Positions 46,621-59,339 of a stretch of 64,000 nt of DNA are shown one piece after another. A model generated the notes under the pieces. It was not told the DNA's origin, did no database searches, and saw only the letters and a program-made list of their open reading frames with translations. Made by a program: the position numbers and the translations under genes. The DNA lies in assembly GCA_036417435.1 (NCBI GenBank), contig CM070903.1:55962001-56026000 (forward strand), given 5' to 3'. The DNA comes from Inia geoffrensis (Eukaryota > Chordata > Mammalia > Artiodactyla > Iniidae). Each line of letters begins with the position of its first letter. The stretch's first letter is position 1.

Positions 46621-46990
46621 GTGTTAGTTTGAGTCTTCCAAGAATCAGAGGCCAAAATGTGATTAGACATGCAATCTCATTTATTAAGCTATATACCTGG
46701 GATGGAAAATGGGATGGGAGCTGGCAAAGGTTGGGTCAACAGTCAGATCTTGGTGCAAGAGAGACCCAAGTGAAGAATAAAGGGAAGAAACTGTGTATGG
46801 AAGTGTTCACTCCTCGCTGCCATGCAGTCCAAGGACCTCAGTCAAAGCTGGCAGTATCACCCTGTATATGGGCAGGGTGAATATTCCTAGGTTTCCTCCA
46901 GAAGCTGAAGAGACCTTCCACGTGTATTGCTTCCTTCTTTGTGTAGGGAATTCAAGATACAGTGATTTGTCTTCTACTTTGGAGCATGTC
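46621..46990 (-). mobile_element. Putative 3' LTR of a decayed ERV, antisense
   Basis: Shares an ordered but weak similarity with 49480-49880 ('ccaagaatcagaggccaaaa' against 'ctgaaatcagacaccaagac', then similar GGAAAA...GCTGG...CAGTCAG blocks). This is consistent with a diverged LTR pair around the retroviral remnant. Confidence 0.4.
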
Positions 46991-46999
46991 CCAGCATAC

Positions 47000-49470
47000 C
47001 TATGATCACTGGATTCTTAAAACTTCACTGAAGGGACTGGCACCTGAAAATTTGAACTCTCACCCTCTAGAGTGCATGCATTTTACCATGGCCTCCAGCC
47101 TACCAACCACCTGTTGTTCCTGCTCAATCAGTATTATATCATGGATATAATGGATAGGTGTGATGTTCTGTGGCATGTCCTGAAGGCCTAGATCTCTTTG
47201 GGCTATGACAAAGGACAGGAGAGTTAACATAGCCCTGAGGGAAATTTTAAATGAATATTGTTGTCCATCCACGCAAATGCAAACTTTCTGGTTCTCTTTC
47301 CTGACTGGGATTGATTAGAATACATTCACTAGATTAATGGCTGTGTATGTGTACTTGATACCATATTAATTTGCTCTATCAAGCACACCATGCCTGGTAC
47401 GATAGCTACAATCTAGGATACATCTTGGTTGACGTTGTGACAGTCTACAGTCATTCTCCAAGAGCTATCTGGCTTTTTGGAGGGGCCAGATTATCAAATT
47501 AAATTGAGATATGATAGAACCCACCATTCCTGCATCCTTCCAATATTTATTTAATGCTGGTACTCATCTTTGCCACACCCTTCCATGGGATATGATAATG
47601 CTTTTTTTTTATTATTTTGGGAGGCAGTTTCAGAGGTTTCCATATGACTGTCCCCACTATGACAGCTCTCACTCCAGAGGCCAGAGACAATGGGGAGATT
47701 ACTCCACCCGCCAATTGTATCAACTTGAATCACATGTACAGGCACTCTGTTGTCATGGTACATGCTTGCCATGGTGTAACAGAGTCCTTCCTCCTGGGCC
47801 CTCAGCCCCTTCTTTAGTCAGAGGATTACAGATGTGAACATCTGGTCTGGGAACTGAATAAGCGATTGTGACTTTGTTGGTCAGTCACTTTCAGCATCCT
47901 GCTCCTCCTTCTTTATATGGTTGTAATATTAAGCAACACCCTTGTTAGCTGCCCATATGTTTTGCCTCTAGAGACGCCATGCTCTGTTAACCATTTTTAC
48001 AACTCCCTGCAGGTCAAGCAGCCTTGGCTGCCCTCTGGCCTTGCCGGTCATTATGATAATTACAGTCTCCTGGCTCCTGACAGACAAGTGCTGCCATCTG
48101 TCCTCTATTACTTAAAGCCCCTTCATCTCCATGGATGGTAACCAGCCAACCAGTCTAGCTATGCAACTGCCTCTAGTATCAACATCCCTGGCTTGTAGAG
48201 GAAAGCCATCACAGAATTTCATAGTGGTACTGGTGCCCCTCTAACCAGTACACTCCTGATGGTGTTGGTAAATCGTGTGCTCTTTGTGCCCTCCTACAGA
48301 GCTCGATCTTCTGGTGGGTCTTTTGGCCTTACATATCCAGACCACATGCCCTCTTTCCTCAGCTACTTAATTCCTTCACTTGCCTTCTGTTAGGGTAACC
48401 TCTTTGAGAATTAGCCGGGCTTTTCGGAGCTACCCTACCTGCTAGTTTACCTACTCTCTGGGTTCCTTGCTAGGGTGTTAAATCCTGGGGCTCGATAAAG
48501 TGTCTCTAAGTCCATGAAATCTGGCTTATTCAAATGTACATTCTGTCCCCATTGATCAGGCACTGCAAAATCCACTTCCAGCAATAATTTCCTGGCTCCT
48601 ACTAGTGCATCCCAGGTCATTCATATAATTCTTTAGGTGTATAGTCTCTTTCCTTCCTTATAAGGCCCAGCCCATCTTCAGCTGGGTTAAGCTGAGATTT
48701 AACCCTGTTTATTGGCCTGGCAGCCAAGAGGTATAGTAGGGGTAGCCCATGTATATATCACCTACTGCCTTGTCAGGGTGAAATTTTTGCCGTGCTGGGC
48801 TTGTTCTTACTGGGGAGGGTTATGCTACCTCTGCAGTCCCAGAGGGTCTGGAAGGTTGCAGAATCAACATCGTCAGGACATCCACTCAGATGTGCCTATC
48901 CAGTTTCAGGGTTCTGGGTTTTCCCCACCAGGGCCCTGACCTTCACACAACTGACCTGCCTTGGCTGAGAATTAAAATGTTTCTGGAGCTCTGGAACTTT
49001 AATAATCAAGTCTTCAGCCTGCTGCTTAACTGTGTCTACCCTCCTAGCAAGAGACAATCCTCTTAATAAGCTACCACCAAGGCTTTCTGGCTCTTCTATT
49101 TAGTTTCTGAGTGATGTTTACAGCCCTCATCTCTCATTATCCTTCTGTAAAGTGTCAATGCAACTTAGCAGTAACCAGCCAACCCCCCTATCTTTGTAAG
49201 CATTGTTCCCCCCAATTTTTTTTCAAATGCCAGTATCATCCCTACCAGCATTCACCTCCACTGGAACATTTTCCAGAGAGCATTCACCAAGGCCATCACG
49301 AATGCACTGGTGAGAGGTCACTAAAATCTAGCAATTTAGCCACTATCTTTTGCCAGAAAGTGTGTGATCCACCTACCAAGGAGGATGGTGTCCTCTGTCT
49401 GCCTGGTGGTGGGTAAGCCAGTACAAAACCCCCATCTTACTGTGGGTTTTTTTGGACCATTTCTGGTACT
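47000..49470 (-). pseudogene. Decayed endogenous retrovirus internal region (gag-pol remnant)
   Basis: Read on the minus strand, 47060-47272 retains the catalytic neighbourhood of a retroviral reverse transcriptase, with the usual YxDD box degraded so that the first aspartate is lost. Upstream pieces (47300-47480) keep a few RT-like stretches, in different frames. Further up (48300-48600) there are gag/nucleocapsid-like fragments. Stops and frameshifts are abundant, and RNase H, integrase and envelope are missing, so nothing here is functional. Only about 2.5 kb separates the two LTR-like blocks. I cannot say whether it is an ERV1- or ERVL-related lineage. Confidence 0.6.
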
Positions 49471-49479
49471 ACTGGTGTT

Positions 49480-49880
49480 TGTCTGGGTCCTCTGAAATCA
49501 GACACCAAGACTGGGTTAAGTATAAAAGGATTTTATTAGAGAAAATGCCTATATGAGAAAAAATGATGAGGGAGATGGAAAAGGCTGGAAGAGCAGTCAG
49601 ACTGTGGGCAAGTCTGAATGTGAATGAGGAAGAGATGGAAGGAAGGTTGAGTGGAAGCATGCCATTACAGCCTAAGGAAGGCTCAGCAGGGCTGTCAAGG
49701 AAGTCCAGTCAAAATCGCCCATCCAAGGAGGCCCATGTCTCCTACAGAACTCAGTCATTGCCTGGAAGCAGCCCTTGGATGTCTTGCCTCTGTCCAAACA
49801 TGTAGTGGTTTTTCAGAGCACAGCTGTTGGAGCCCCTGGTCAATTCTGCTCATTCTCATGACCCCCACGGCTTAATCAGT
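49480..49880 (-). mobile_element. Putative 5' LTR of the decayed ERV, antisense
   Basis: Contains 'gtataaaaggattttattag', which in antisense resembles the polyadenylation region of an LTR. Pairs weakly with 46621-46990 (see there). Confidence 0.4.
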
Positions 49881-49959
49881 GTTCTAGTTCCTATTTTTGC
49901 ATCACAACATACACCACAATTTTGCAGTTCAAGACACCATTCTATTATATTTGTAGTGT

Positions 49960-50573
49960 TCAAGAAAAACCAACATGGAGGCCATAGTTTGAATATACCC
50001 CTAAATCAAACACTCATATCACATAACCAAAATAAGCTGTGCTGATTTCCCTGAAATGCTGACTCTGACCTTAAACAAAACTTAAGCTTTCTTCATGTCT
50101 GTGTGACCTTACAGCTTCCTAGCCAATAAGCTACAAATTAGTAAACTTATACAGTGCTATTACCCTAAAAGGAATGTAAGTTTCTAGTAACCAGTCACAA
50201 TAGAAAACAATCTACAGTTGACCCTTGAATAACATGGGTTTGAACTGTTTGGGTCCACTTTTATGTGTATTTTTTCAATAGTAAATCCTATAGTACTACA
50301 TGATCTGCAGTTGGTTGAATCCAAGGATGCTGAACTGTGCTGGAGGTTGGTGTTCCTAACCCTAGGGTGGTTCAAGGGTCAACTGAACTCTTTCATTCAT
50401 TCATTGTAAATTGAGGTGTAACTGCTGAGACCTGAGCTTTGTGTTACTTTTGGTTTTGAAGTCTCCCTGTTGCAAAAGGTTTGTCTCTTGCTCAATAAAG
50501 TATTTATATCAAGTAATGCTCTCTGAATTTTCTTTTGATAGTAGATCGGTCCAGGAACTCAAACAGAGCGTAA
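49960..50573 (+). mobile_element. LTR-like block, sense, interrupted by a Tigger MITE
   Basis: Ends with a polyadenylation-like 'cttgctcaataaagtattta' and 'gaactcaaacagagcgtaac', typical of an LTR 3' part. A Tigger-type MITE (50215-50385) splits it. Left boundary uncertain. Confidence 0.5.
50215..50385. mobile_element. Tigger-related MITE (MER8-like)
   Basis: Inverted ends CAGTTGACCCTTGAATAACA and 'ggttcaagggtcaactg' pair almost perfectly. TA precedes it at 50213-50214, while the right TA has mutated to AA. It is a shortened sibling of the copy at 29212-29429. Confidence 0.85.
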
Positions 50574-50589
50574 CAAGCATGTCTTGTCT

Positions 50590-52850
50590 TTGTAATGTTT
50601 GAGGCCTCAGCTAGGAAGACTGGAAGGCTAGGGTGACTCCATGGCTGAGAACTGGATTCCTCCGAAGGCTAATTCACTCATGACAGGCACTTCGGCTGGG
50701 ATGGTGTGACAATTAGGATGTCCAATAAGAGTTCCTACACATGGCCTCTCCATGTGGCTTGGCTTTCTTACAACATGATGATCTCAGGGTAGTCAGAGTT
50801 AAGAGTTTTCTTTTCTCCCTCATCTGAATTAAATCCAGGTTGATGAAAACCAGGAATTATCCAAATAAACAAACTACAGGGAGCTATTTCAAGATTCTTC
50901 CTTTTTCTGAGGTGGTTGATAAACATTTCAACTATAGTCTGATATTTAATTCCAAAATAATAAAATCCTAACTTGCTTCCTGAAATGGCCTTTCTAAACT
51001 GGGAATTAGGGAAGAGCTCTCATCCAAAGGTAATTAAATGGCCTTAATAGGTAACTAATAACTTCTTAAGGACCTTCTCAGTGTATTCAAGTGCAATGTT
51101 TACCACAGTAAGAAAACAATAAGAGAACTGGGAAGAATGACAGGACTTTGTCCTGAAGGACATATATCTTATATCTCCCTTTAAAAATATTACCAAAAAG
51201 TAAATGACAAATGTTAGATAATAAAATGTATTAAAGTATTTAATCTCTCTCTGCACAGTGGTTAAAATGCAAAGTAACAGAAGAAGCAAGAGGGAAATAA
51301 ATGAGACCAACCAAAATACATCTTATGGCTGAGTGTCAAATTACCCCTGAGTTTGTTTAATCTCTATGTGATTTATACATGAGGAGCTAGCTAATTTGTG
51401 ATATTGTTTGGAGAACTCAGAGGTATCAGAGTGAAGGCAGTTTTTCCAAACTAAAATGAGTTGGGAAGATAAGAAAATCCGCCATTTAAAATAAATTGGC
51501 TTAGGGACTAGCAAAACTCAGTACAAAGCTCTATCACTAATGAAATCCTTATTGAAAACTTAGCTTTGACCTATCGCTAAATTTAAAATTCTTATTTTAG
51601 TCTTGTGTAACAATAGATATCATTTATTTATAAATTTGATTTTGCCTGTGACAATTTGCATAGCCTGGTAACTTAAATCTACACAATTTTAAAGAGAAAA
51701 CAAACATCCATTGAAATTAGAAAAACAGTTTTCCTTCCAGTCCATGCTTTTCATTATGTATTTGATAAAGCAATAGGTTTACCATGAGTTGTACTGAATC
51801 TAATTTTTGGACTTGGGCCTGTCTTTCTCGAAGATTGGTAGGATTACACCTTTATCTTTCTTATATTCCCTTTGTTTTTGTAGTCAGACTAGCATAGAAA
51901 AAAGTGGGTTGCTTTCTCCGTGGTCTCTCTGGCTCACTTCTGATCAAAGAGAGAATATGTATGTAGAAATGGGGGGTAGTTCTTTTAATTTGTTTTAGCA
52001 TAAACTACTGGGTTGAAAGCTTAAAATAATAATGAAAAATACCATGAATCCAGAAAGATCTGTTTGGGTAGTTATATCCTGATTAGAGATCAATGCTAAG
52101 TGTCTTGGAGAGAGGGGAAGTAGGGCATCTATGTTTGACGTTAATTAAGGCTACAAAACTAGAGAGGAGATTCTTTTAGTCTGAGAAATTAATTGACCTT
52201 ATCTAAGTCTTAAGATAATCTTTCAATATACATCAATAAAACATGTATTTTATAGTACCAATTTGTCATTGGCAGTTTCTGGCTATAAAGTCAAGGTAAT
52301 TAAGGATTAACATTTTAGATTACAAAAGTAACATTTGTTGAGAGTCTTCTTAAATATATAGGGTTGGCGACCCAAATCTGCTAAAAACTAGTTCACTGAG
52401 CAGCAGTTATGCTGCTGCTATGCAGATGCCCATCCCCAACCAATAAGGATGTTTTGATTTACTGCATTTGAAAGGCGCCTGTACATGTACATGTTTAAAA
52501 TCTCTACAGTTGAATCTGAAATGCAGCTAGTAGCTATATCATCCTCTTGGGAAAGTAACGTTACTGCTTCTATCTTGCATCACGTTGCTATGGATAAAAA
52601 GGCAGAACTCCCTCCCTTTTCATGCAATACTGCTTGTTGGATTAACTACACTACCCTGTGACATTTTGCGATGTGAAGTTTCCTCCCTCACTTATCATAT
52701 TGCTGTATCCATCTTGGGCTTCAACTTTCTATCAATATTGTTCTACCGTACAATAAAGATTTTTTCTCCTTTATAAAGAAGAAGCACAACCAAAATTAAG
52801 CAGTTCTGCCTCTTTTCACTGGATGATTTTTTAATCCTATCCTTCAAGTA
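50590..52850. other. Intergenic stretch
   Basis: AT-rich, mostly unique-looking sequence. No coding exon, RNA gene or confident repeat was recognised. Confidence 0.45.
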
Positions 52851-52868
52851 GTGGGGTCTATCCTGTCT

Positions 52869-53250
52869 TTATTGCTTTTTCTTTTGAAAACTTAATTTCA
52901 AATTCCTGATGCAGTCCTTTCTTGTTTTTTGATTATATGCCTGTTCCCTGAAACTATAATTTGGGTTGTTGAATTTATGTATATGTTTCCCTTTTTTCTT
53001 TCCACTGTCACTTCCTAAATGATTCCAGAGTTTAGTTTGAGCCTCCATTGCAGGCCTGAACTGTCTTTCACAATAATAGACTGTCTGACATTTGAATGCT
53101 CTAACTGCTTTGAAATAAACCTTCCCAATATCTGGTGTACTTTTCACAATGTACTTGACATTCTTTTTGTTGATTGTAATAGATTCTGAGGTGTTTTCAC
53201 TTTCTTCCAAAGTTTCTATTACTTCTACTTTAAAAAGCGTAATATACGTT
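52869..53250 (-). pseudogene. Unidentified Lys-rich open segment
   Basis: 113 codons from the first ATG, or about 125 from the preceding stop near 53255. The product is strongly basic and protein-like, with stretches such as VKYIVKSTPDIGKVYFKAVR and QFRPAMEAQTKLWNHLGSDS, ending in a Lys-rich tail. The stop codon overlaps an AATAAA. I do not recognise the family. It may be a transposase or retrocopy remnant connected with the repeat just upstream (53270-53810), or chance coding. Confidence 0.3.
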
Positions 53251-53269
53251 GATCAGAGTGAAACTAATT

Positions 53270-53810
53270 CAAGTGGAACAAATACTTAACTTCCAAAAAA
53301 CATCTTAAAAATCCTGCTTCATTCCTCTCAGAAGGATTTGTCACGCATATCAAGAATTTTATGGTACAAATTTCCCCCACTACCTGAAAGTAGAGCATTC
53401 CTATTAAACTTTTCGTAAGCCGAAATGGTGGAAAGCAAAGAAGCAATTATCTTAGGACACATTTTGCTAACGGATGCACAAAGTAAATCAAGATAAAGCA
53501 CAGAGGCTCACAGAAACAGTTCAAAGCTCTGGCAGCTTGATGCTGAGATGCTGAGTGTAGTTCCTGGGGAAGGAGTTTGGCGGGGCCACTCTCACTGCTT
53601 GAGGCACACACTGACTTTATAACAGCCCACTGCAAAACAAATGCTGAATGTAATTTTTGCTTTTCGCCTTTTTTTGGTAAAACCCAAAATCCTCTTTGGA
53701 TTTCCTTCCATTAGCAAAAACAGGTACAAATGTGGGTAACTTATAAAAATGAAGTGGTGTAAAGCAAACTTTCAAAAAGGCCGGTGGTACCTGTATATTC
53801 TTTTTCCTAA
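53270..53810. mobile_element. Decayed DNA-transposon-like repeat
   Basis: Phrases such as 'ttttcgtaagccgaaatgg', 'tttggatttccttccattag' and 'gtgtaaagcaaactttcaaa' recur in a mammal-wide repeat I remember but cannot name. Class assignment is tentative. Confidence 0.4.
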
Positions 53811-54389
53811 TATCCCCTCTATAGGAAGCATTCCTTTATCAATAGTCAACTTAGACAAAGTTTTATGTAACTAGAATTTTTCTGTTAGTTTTTACAGTAG
53901 AAGAAAATTGGAATCAACTAACATGTCCGTTGGTACATAGTTAATATTCCATTGTATATATAGGTGCTAATTTAGGCAACATTGAAAAAAATTTTTTAAG
54001 ATATTTGATGACATGGAAAAATACACATGCAATCAAAAAGTAGATTTGAAAATTGTATATAAGCAGCATAATATCAGTGTTCTAAAAATATATGCATATA
54101 AAAATAAGGTTAGTCATGTTATTCTGTAATGATGATTGCATTATCTGTGTTTCTTTTTTAATTTTTCCAGTCTCTATAATCATACACTCTTTAAAAATAA
54201 GGAAAATTTATTAGACAATTTTTTAAAAAATCACATATACACTTCTGTTAACACATGTTTGCTTAGTTGGCATTCTATGTCTCTTTTATATGTTGTTTTA
54301 TAATCTAATAATCCCTTGTCAAGTTTAATACAGGGACAGGGAAACAGTTGCTTGCTAAACAATTGTTCTGATTCTTTCTCCTTCATGAT

Positions 54390-54620
54390 AGCTAGCGTTT
54401 GAGTACTTACTGTGTGGTTAGACACAGTGCCAAGGGTTTTAAGTATACAGTGTTTTATGTATCTAATTTAGACAATACCTTGCTTAAGCCTCAAAAGGAA
54501 TCGATTGTTTTATAGATTAGGACACTGAAGGTCAGACTGTCCAAGGTCACACAGCTGATATGTGGTAAGCTATATCTCATCCAAGGTCTCTAATGACAAA
54601 GCCCATAGTCTTTCCACTAC
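54390..54620 (-). repeat. MIR SINE, antisense
   Basis: 'gagtacttactgtgtggtta', then 'ccaaggtcacacagctgata'. Clear reverse MIR. Confidence 0.8.
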
Positions 54621-54734
54621 AAAGTGAACATTACCATGCTTTGTCCAGAGTACTTGGATAATATAGCAGCCTCTAACAGAATTATTTGGATATACAATAA
54701 AGCTTCTCCATTGCCCTGATTCTCAATTAGATTT

Positions 54735-56100
54735 TTTAATTGAATTAAACTTTTAAGATAATCGTAGATTCACATGCAGTCATAAGAAATCATCCAGAAA
54801 GATCCTTTGTCCCCTTTACCTAGTATACTCCAATGGTATTGTCTTGCAAAACTATGTGCTGTAGCATCAGGATATTGACATTGATATAGTCAAGATACAT
54901 CACCACAGGGATCTCTCATGTTGAACTTTTGTAGCCATATCCACCTCCCTCACACCTCACTTAACCACTAGCATCTGCAAAACTGTTCTCTGTTTACATA
55001 ATTTGTCATTTAAAGAATGTTACATAAATAGAATAAAACAATATGCAGCCTTTTGGAACTGGTTATTTAAACTCAGCATAATTGTCTGGAGATTCATCCT
55101 CAGTGTTGTATGGTTCAACAACTATGTATAGTTGGTACTTTTTTTTTTTCTGAGTAGTTTTCTATGGTATAGATGTACCACGGTTTGTTTAACCATTCTC
55201 CCATTGAAGGATAGCTGTGTTGTTTCCAATTTTTGACTATTACAAATGAAACTGCTCTGAATATTACAGGTTTTTGTGTGAACATAAGTTTTCATTTCTC
55301 TGGGATAACTGCTCAGGGGTGCAGTTGTTGAGTTGTATGGTAGTTGCATGTTTAGTTTTTAAAGAAATTGCCATGATGTTTCCTGGACTGGCTGTGCCGT
55401 TTCGCATTCCCCTCAGCAATGTATGAGTGATTCAGGTTCTCCACATCCTCACTAGTGTTTAGGGTTGTCATTACTTTTAAAACATTTTAATTATCATTTA
55501 AAAATTTTTATGGTTTTTATTTAATTTTTTAATTAAAATTTTTTGTGATAATTGTATAGTGATTATCTCACTGTAGTTTTAATTTGCATTTCCCTAATGT
55601 CTAGTGATGCTGAACATCTTTTCATGTGCTTATTTGCTATCTAAATATCTTCTTAGGTACAATGTCTCCTCATACCTTTTGTCTATTTTCTTTTGGATTC
55701 TTTGTTTTTTTACTTTTGAGCTTTGGAAGTACTTCATATACTTGAGATACTAGTTCTTTATCAGATATGTGGCTTACAAATATTTTCTCTCAATCTACAG
55801 TTTTCATTCTCCTAACAAGGTCTTTCACAAAGTAAAAGTTTAAATTTTTGATGATGTCAAGTTGTAAGTATGATTATGGATCATACTTTTAGTGTCAAAT
55901 ATCAGAAATTTTGCCCAGCTCTGGTTACTAAAGATTTTCTCTCTCTTTTTTTTTTTTCCTAAAAGTTTCACAGTCTTACCTTTTATTCTAAAGTTCAGGC
56001 TGATTTTCTGCGTCAGTCCTAGAATCAACTATTCTAGCCTACAGATCAAAGAAATATGTGTTATGCTAACTCATACACTAAAACTTGCATGTACATATCT
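54735..56100 (-). mobile_element. Old L1M 3' portion, antisense
   Basis: Antisense 3' UTR ('gtagattcacatgcagtcat') followed by the reversed ORF2 end ('ttgactattacaaatgaaac', 'agttttaatttgcatttccc'). Diverged, no long frame. Confidence 0.75.
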
Positions 56101-56544
56101 AGAAATATTTTTATATGTAACCATCTATATCTATAGTTAAGCTAAACTTGAGTTTATATTGATGTCTCAAATGCTAATCTATTACCATATGGATCATTCT
56201 AGCTTCCCTCCGTTGCTTATCTGTAAATTCCCAACAGTGAGAAAACTGACTCCTATCATCTGCCATCTATTTACTTAATTGCTCAGCTCCAATGTACATA
56301 TATAGTGGTGTCAGAATTGTTAATCTGTACCCCAGTGGGAACAACTTTATCAATGAGAGTACAGTGCTTATGTACAATTTCTTTTGCTTTAGTGTTAGAG
56401 ACTCCACTCATTTCCAGAGTTACTTTGCTCAACACCTTTCCCCCACTTTCCACCTTTTCAGTAAAGTTGTTTCATACATTTGTAGTACAATTAGATTGTT
56501 TTGTCACAGTTTGCATTCCATCCTAGAATCCCCTGAGCTCCTGA

Positions 56545-56840
56545 ATGATTTTTTTTAATTTGCATGTATTAAGGTTTACTCTTTGTGCTATGGAATTCTG
56601 TGGGTTTTGAAAAATGCATAATTTAATGTATCCACAATTATGTTATCATACAGAATGTATGCCTTAAAAATATCCCCCGTGATTCACCTATTCAACCTCC
56701 CTCTTACCCCTCCTTCTTGGAAAACACTGATCTTTTTACAGTCTCTACTGTAAAAAGTAGAGACATTTTCCAGAATGTCACATAATTGTACAGTATACTG
56801 CCTTTCCAGACTGGCTTCTCTCACTTTGTATTATGCATTT
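56545..56840 (-). mobile_element. Old L1M 3' portion, antisense (left part of split copy)
   Basis: 'gtgctatggaattctgtggg' to 'ggcttctctcactttgtatt'. It continues at 58365 after the inserted younger L1. Confidence 0.6.
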
Positions 56841-56843
56841 AAA

Positions 56844-58362
56844 ATGGTACTGGCACAAAAACAGAAATAGAGATCAATGGAACAGGATAGAAAGCCCAGA
56901 GATAAACCCACGCACATATGGTCAACTTATCTTTGATAAAGGAGGCAAGAATATACAGTGGAGAAAAGACAGCCTCTTCAATAAGTGGTGCTGGGAAAAC
57001 TGGACAGGTACATGTAAAAGTATGAGATTAGAACACTCCCTAACACCATACACAAAAATAAGCTCAAAATGGATTAAAGACCTAAATGTAAGGCCAGACA
57101 CTATCAAACTCTTAGAGGAAAACACAGGCAGAACACTCTATGACATAAATCACAGCAAGATCCTTTCTGACCCACCTCCTAGAGAAATGGAAATAAAAAC
57201 AAAAATAAACAAATGGGACCTAATGAAACTTCAAAGCTTTTGCACAGCAAAGGAAACCATAAACAAGATCAAAAGACAACCCTTAGAATGGGGGAAAATA
57301 TTTGCAAATGAAGCAACTGACAAAGGATTAATCTCCTAAATTTACAAGCAGCTCATGCAGCTCAATAACAGAAAAACAACCCAATCCAAAAATGGGCAGA
57401 GACCTAAATAGACATTTCTCCAAAGAAGATATACAGATTGCCAACAAACACATGAAAGAATGCTCAACATCATTAATCATTAGAGAAATGCAAATCAAAA
57501 CTACAATGAGATATCATCTCACACTGGTCAGAATGGCCATCATCAAAAAATCTAGAAACAATAAATGCTGGAGAGGGTGTGGAGAAAAGGGAACACTCTT
57601 GCACTGCTGGTGGGAATGTAAATTGATACAGCCACTATGGAAAACAGTATGGCGGTTCCTTAAAAACCTACAAATAGAACTACCATATGACCCAGCAACC
57701 CCACTACTGGGCATATACCCTGAGAAAACCATAATTCAAAGTCATGTACCAAAATGTTCATTGCAGCTCTATTTACAATAGCCAGGAGAAGGAAGCCACC
57801 TAAGTGTCCATCATCGGATGAATGGATAAAGAAGATGTGGCACATATATACAATGGAATATTACTCAGCCATAAAAAGAAACAAAATTGAGCTATTTGTA
57901 GTGAGGTGGTTGGACCTAGAGTCTGTCATACAGAGTGAAGTCAGAAAGAGAAAGACAAATACCATATGCTAACACATATATATGGAATCTAAGGGGAAAA
58001 AAAAGGTCATGAAGAACCTACGGGTAAGACAGGAATAAAGACACAGACCTACTGGAGAATGGACTTGAGGATATGGAGAGGGGGAAGGGTAAGCTGTGAC
58101 AAAGTGAGAGAGTGGCATGGAGATATATACACTACCACACGTGAAAAAGATAGCTAGTGGGAAGCAGCCACATGGCACAGGGAGATCAGCTCAGTGCTTT
58201 GTGACCACCTGGAGGGGCGGGATAGGGAGGGTGGGAGGGAGGGAGATGCAAGAGGGAAGAGATATGGGAACATATGCATATGTATAACTGATTCACTTTG
58301 TTATAAAGCAGAAACTAACATACCATTGTAAAGCAATTATACTTCAATAAAGATGTTAAAAA
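56844..58362 (+). mobile_element. L1 LINE, 5'-truncated, sense, younger
   Basis: 1.5 kb from the ORF2 C-terminal region to the 3' end. Two long open pieces (56833-57339 and 57392-57781) encode the ORF2 C-terminal domain, including [20 protein letters not shown] and the cysteine segment [10 protein letters not shown]. It is clearly less decayed than the L1 at 22-25.5 kb. It ends 'caataaagatgttaaaaaa'. It lacks the RT and endonuclease domains. Confidence 0.92.
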
Positions 58363-58364
58363 AT

Positions 58365-58760
58365 ATTAATCCATGTTCTTTCCTGGTTTGATAGCTTGCT
58401 TCTTTTTTTATAGCTGACTAATATTCCATTTGTACCACAGCTTGTTTATCCATTCACTTATTTAGGAATATCTAGGTTGTTTTTAGTTTTCTGTGATTGT
58501 GAATAAATTTGTAATAAACATTCATTTGCAGATTTTTGTGTGAACATACATTTTCATATTCGTTGAGTAAATATCTAGAAGTATACTTGCTGGATTGTAT
58601 GGTAAGTCTATGTTTAGCTTTGTAATTAGCTTTTAAACTGCCTTCTAAAGTGATTGTACCTTTTTGCATTCCCATCAGCAATGAATGAGTGTTCTTGTTG
58701 CTCTGCATCCTCACCAGAAATTAGGATTCTCAGTTTAAAAAAAAATTATCCATTATATTA
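58365..58760 (-). mobile_element. Old L1M 3' portion, antisense (right part of split copy)
   Basis: 'ctgactaatattccatttgt' and 'gtatgttgtttttag'-like reversed ORF2-end sequence continue the element at 56545-56840. Confidence 0.65.
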
Positions 58761-58852
58761 GATGGGTAGTGTAAATTACATTTTTATTCTTAAATATATA
58801 CTGGAAACAGATTATTTTGCAATGCAGAGAATTTCTTTTCTGTGTCTTTTTT

Positions 58853-59313
58853 TTTCTCTTTAAATTGGAGTATAGTTGATTAACAATGCTGTGTCAGTTT
58901 CAGGTGTGCAGCAGAGTGATTCAGTTATAGGTATACATGTATCTATTCTTTTTCAAATTCTTTTCCCATTTAGGTTATTACAGAGTACTGAGCAGAGTTC
59001 CCTGTGCTATATATTAGGTTCTTGTTGGTTATCTGTTTTAAATATAACAGTGTGTAGATGTCAATCCCAAACTCCCAATCTATCCCTCCCCCACACTCTT
59101 CTCCCCAGTAACCATAAATTCATTTCTAAATCTGGGAGTCTGTTTCTGCTTTGTAAATAAGTTTGTTTGTATCATTTTTTTAGGATTCTGCATATAAGTG
59201 ATATCATATGATATTTGTCTTTCTCTGTCTGATTTACCTTACTTAGTATGATAATCTCCAGGTCCATTCATGTTGCTGCAAATGGTATTACTTCATTCTT
59301 TTTAATGAATGCA
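58853..59313 (-). mobile_element. L1 3' UTR fragment, antisense
   Basis: 'ggagtatagttgattaacaa', 'cagagttccctgtgctatat' and 'ccaggtccattcatgttgct', the antisense cetartiodactyl L1 3' end. Confidence 0.85.
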
Positions 59314-59339
59314 GAAGAATTAATTAAAGGAAATGATAC

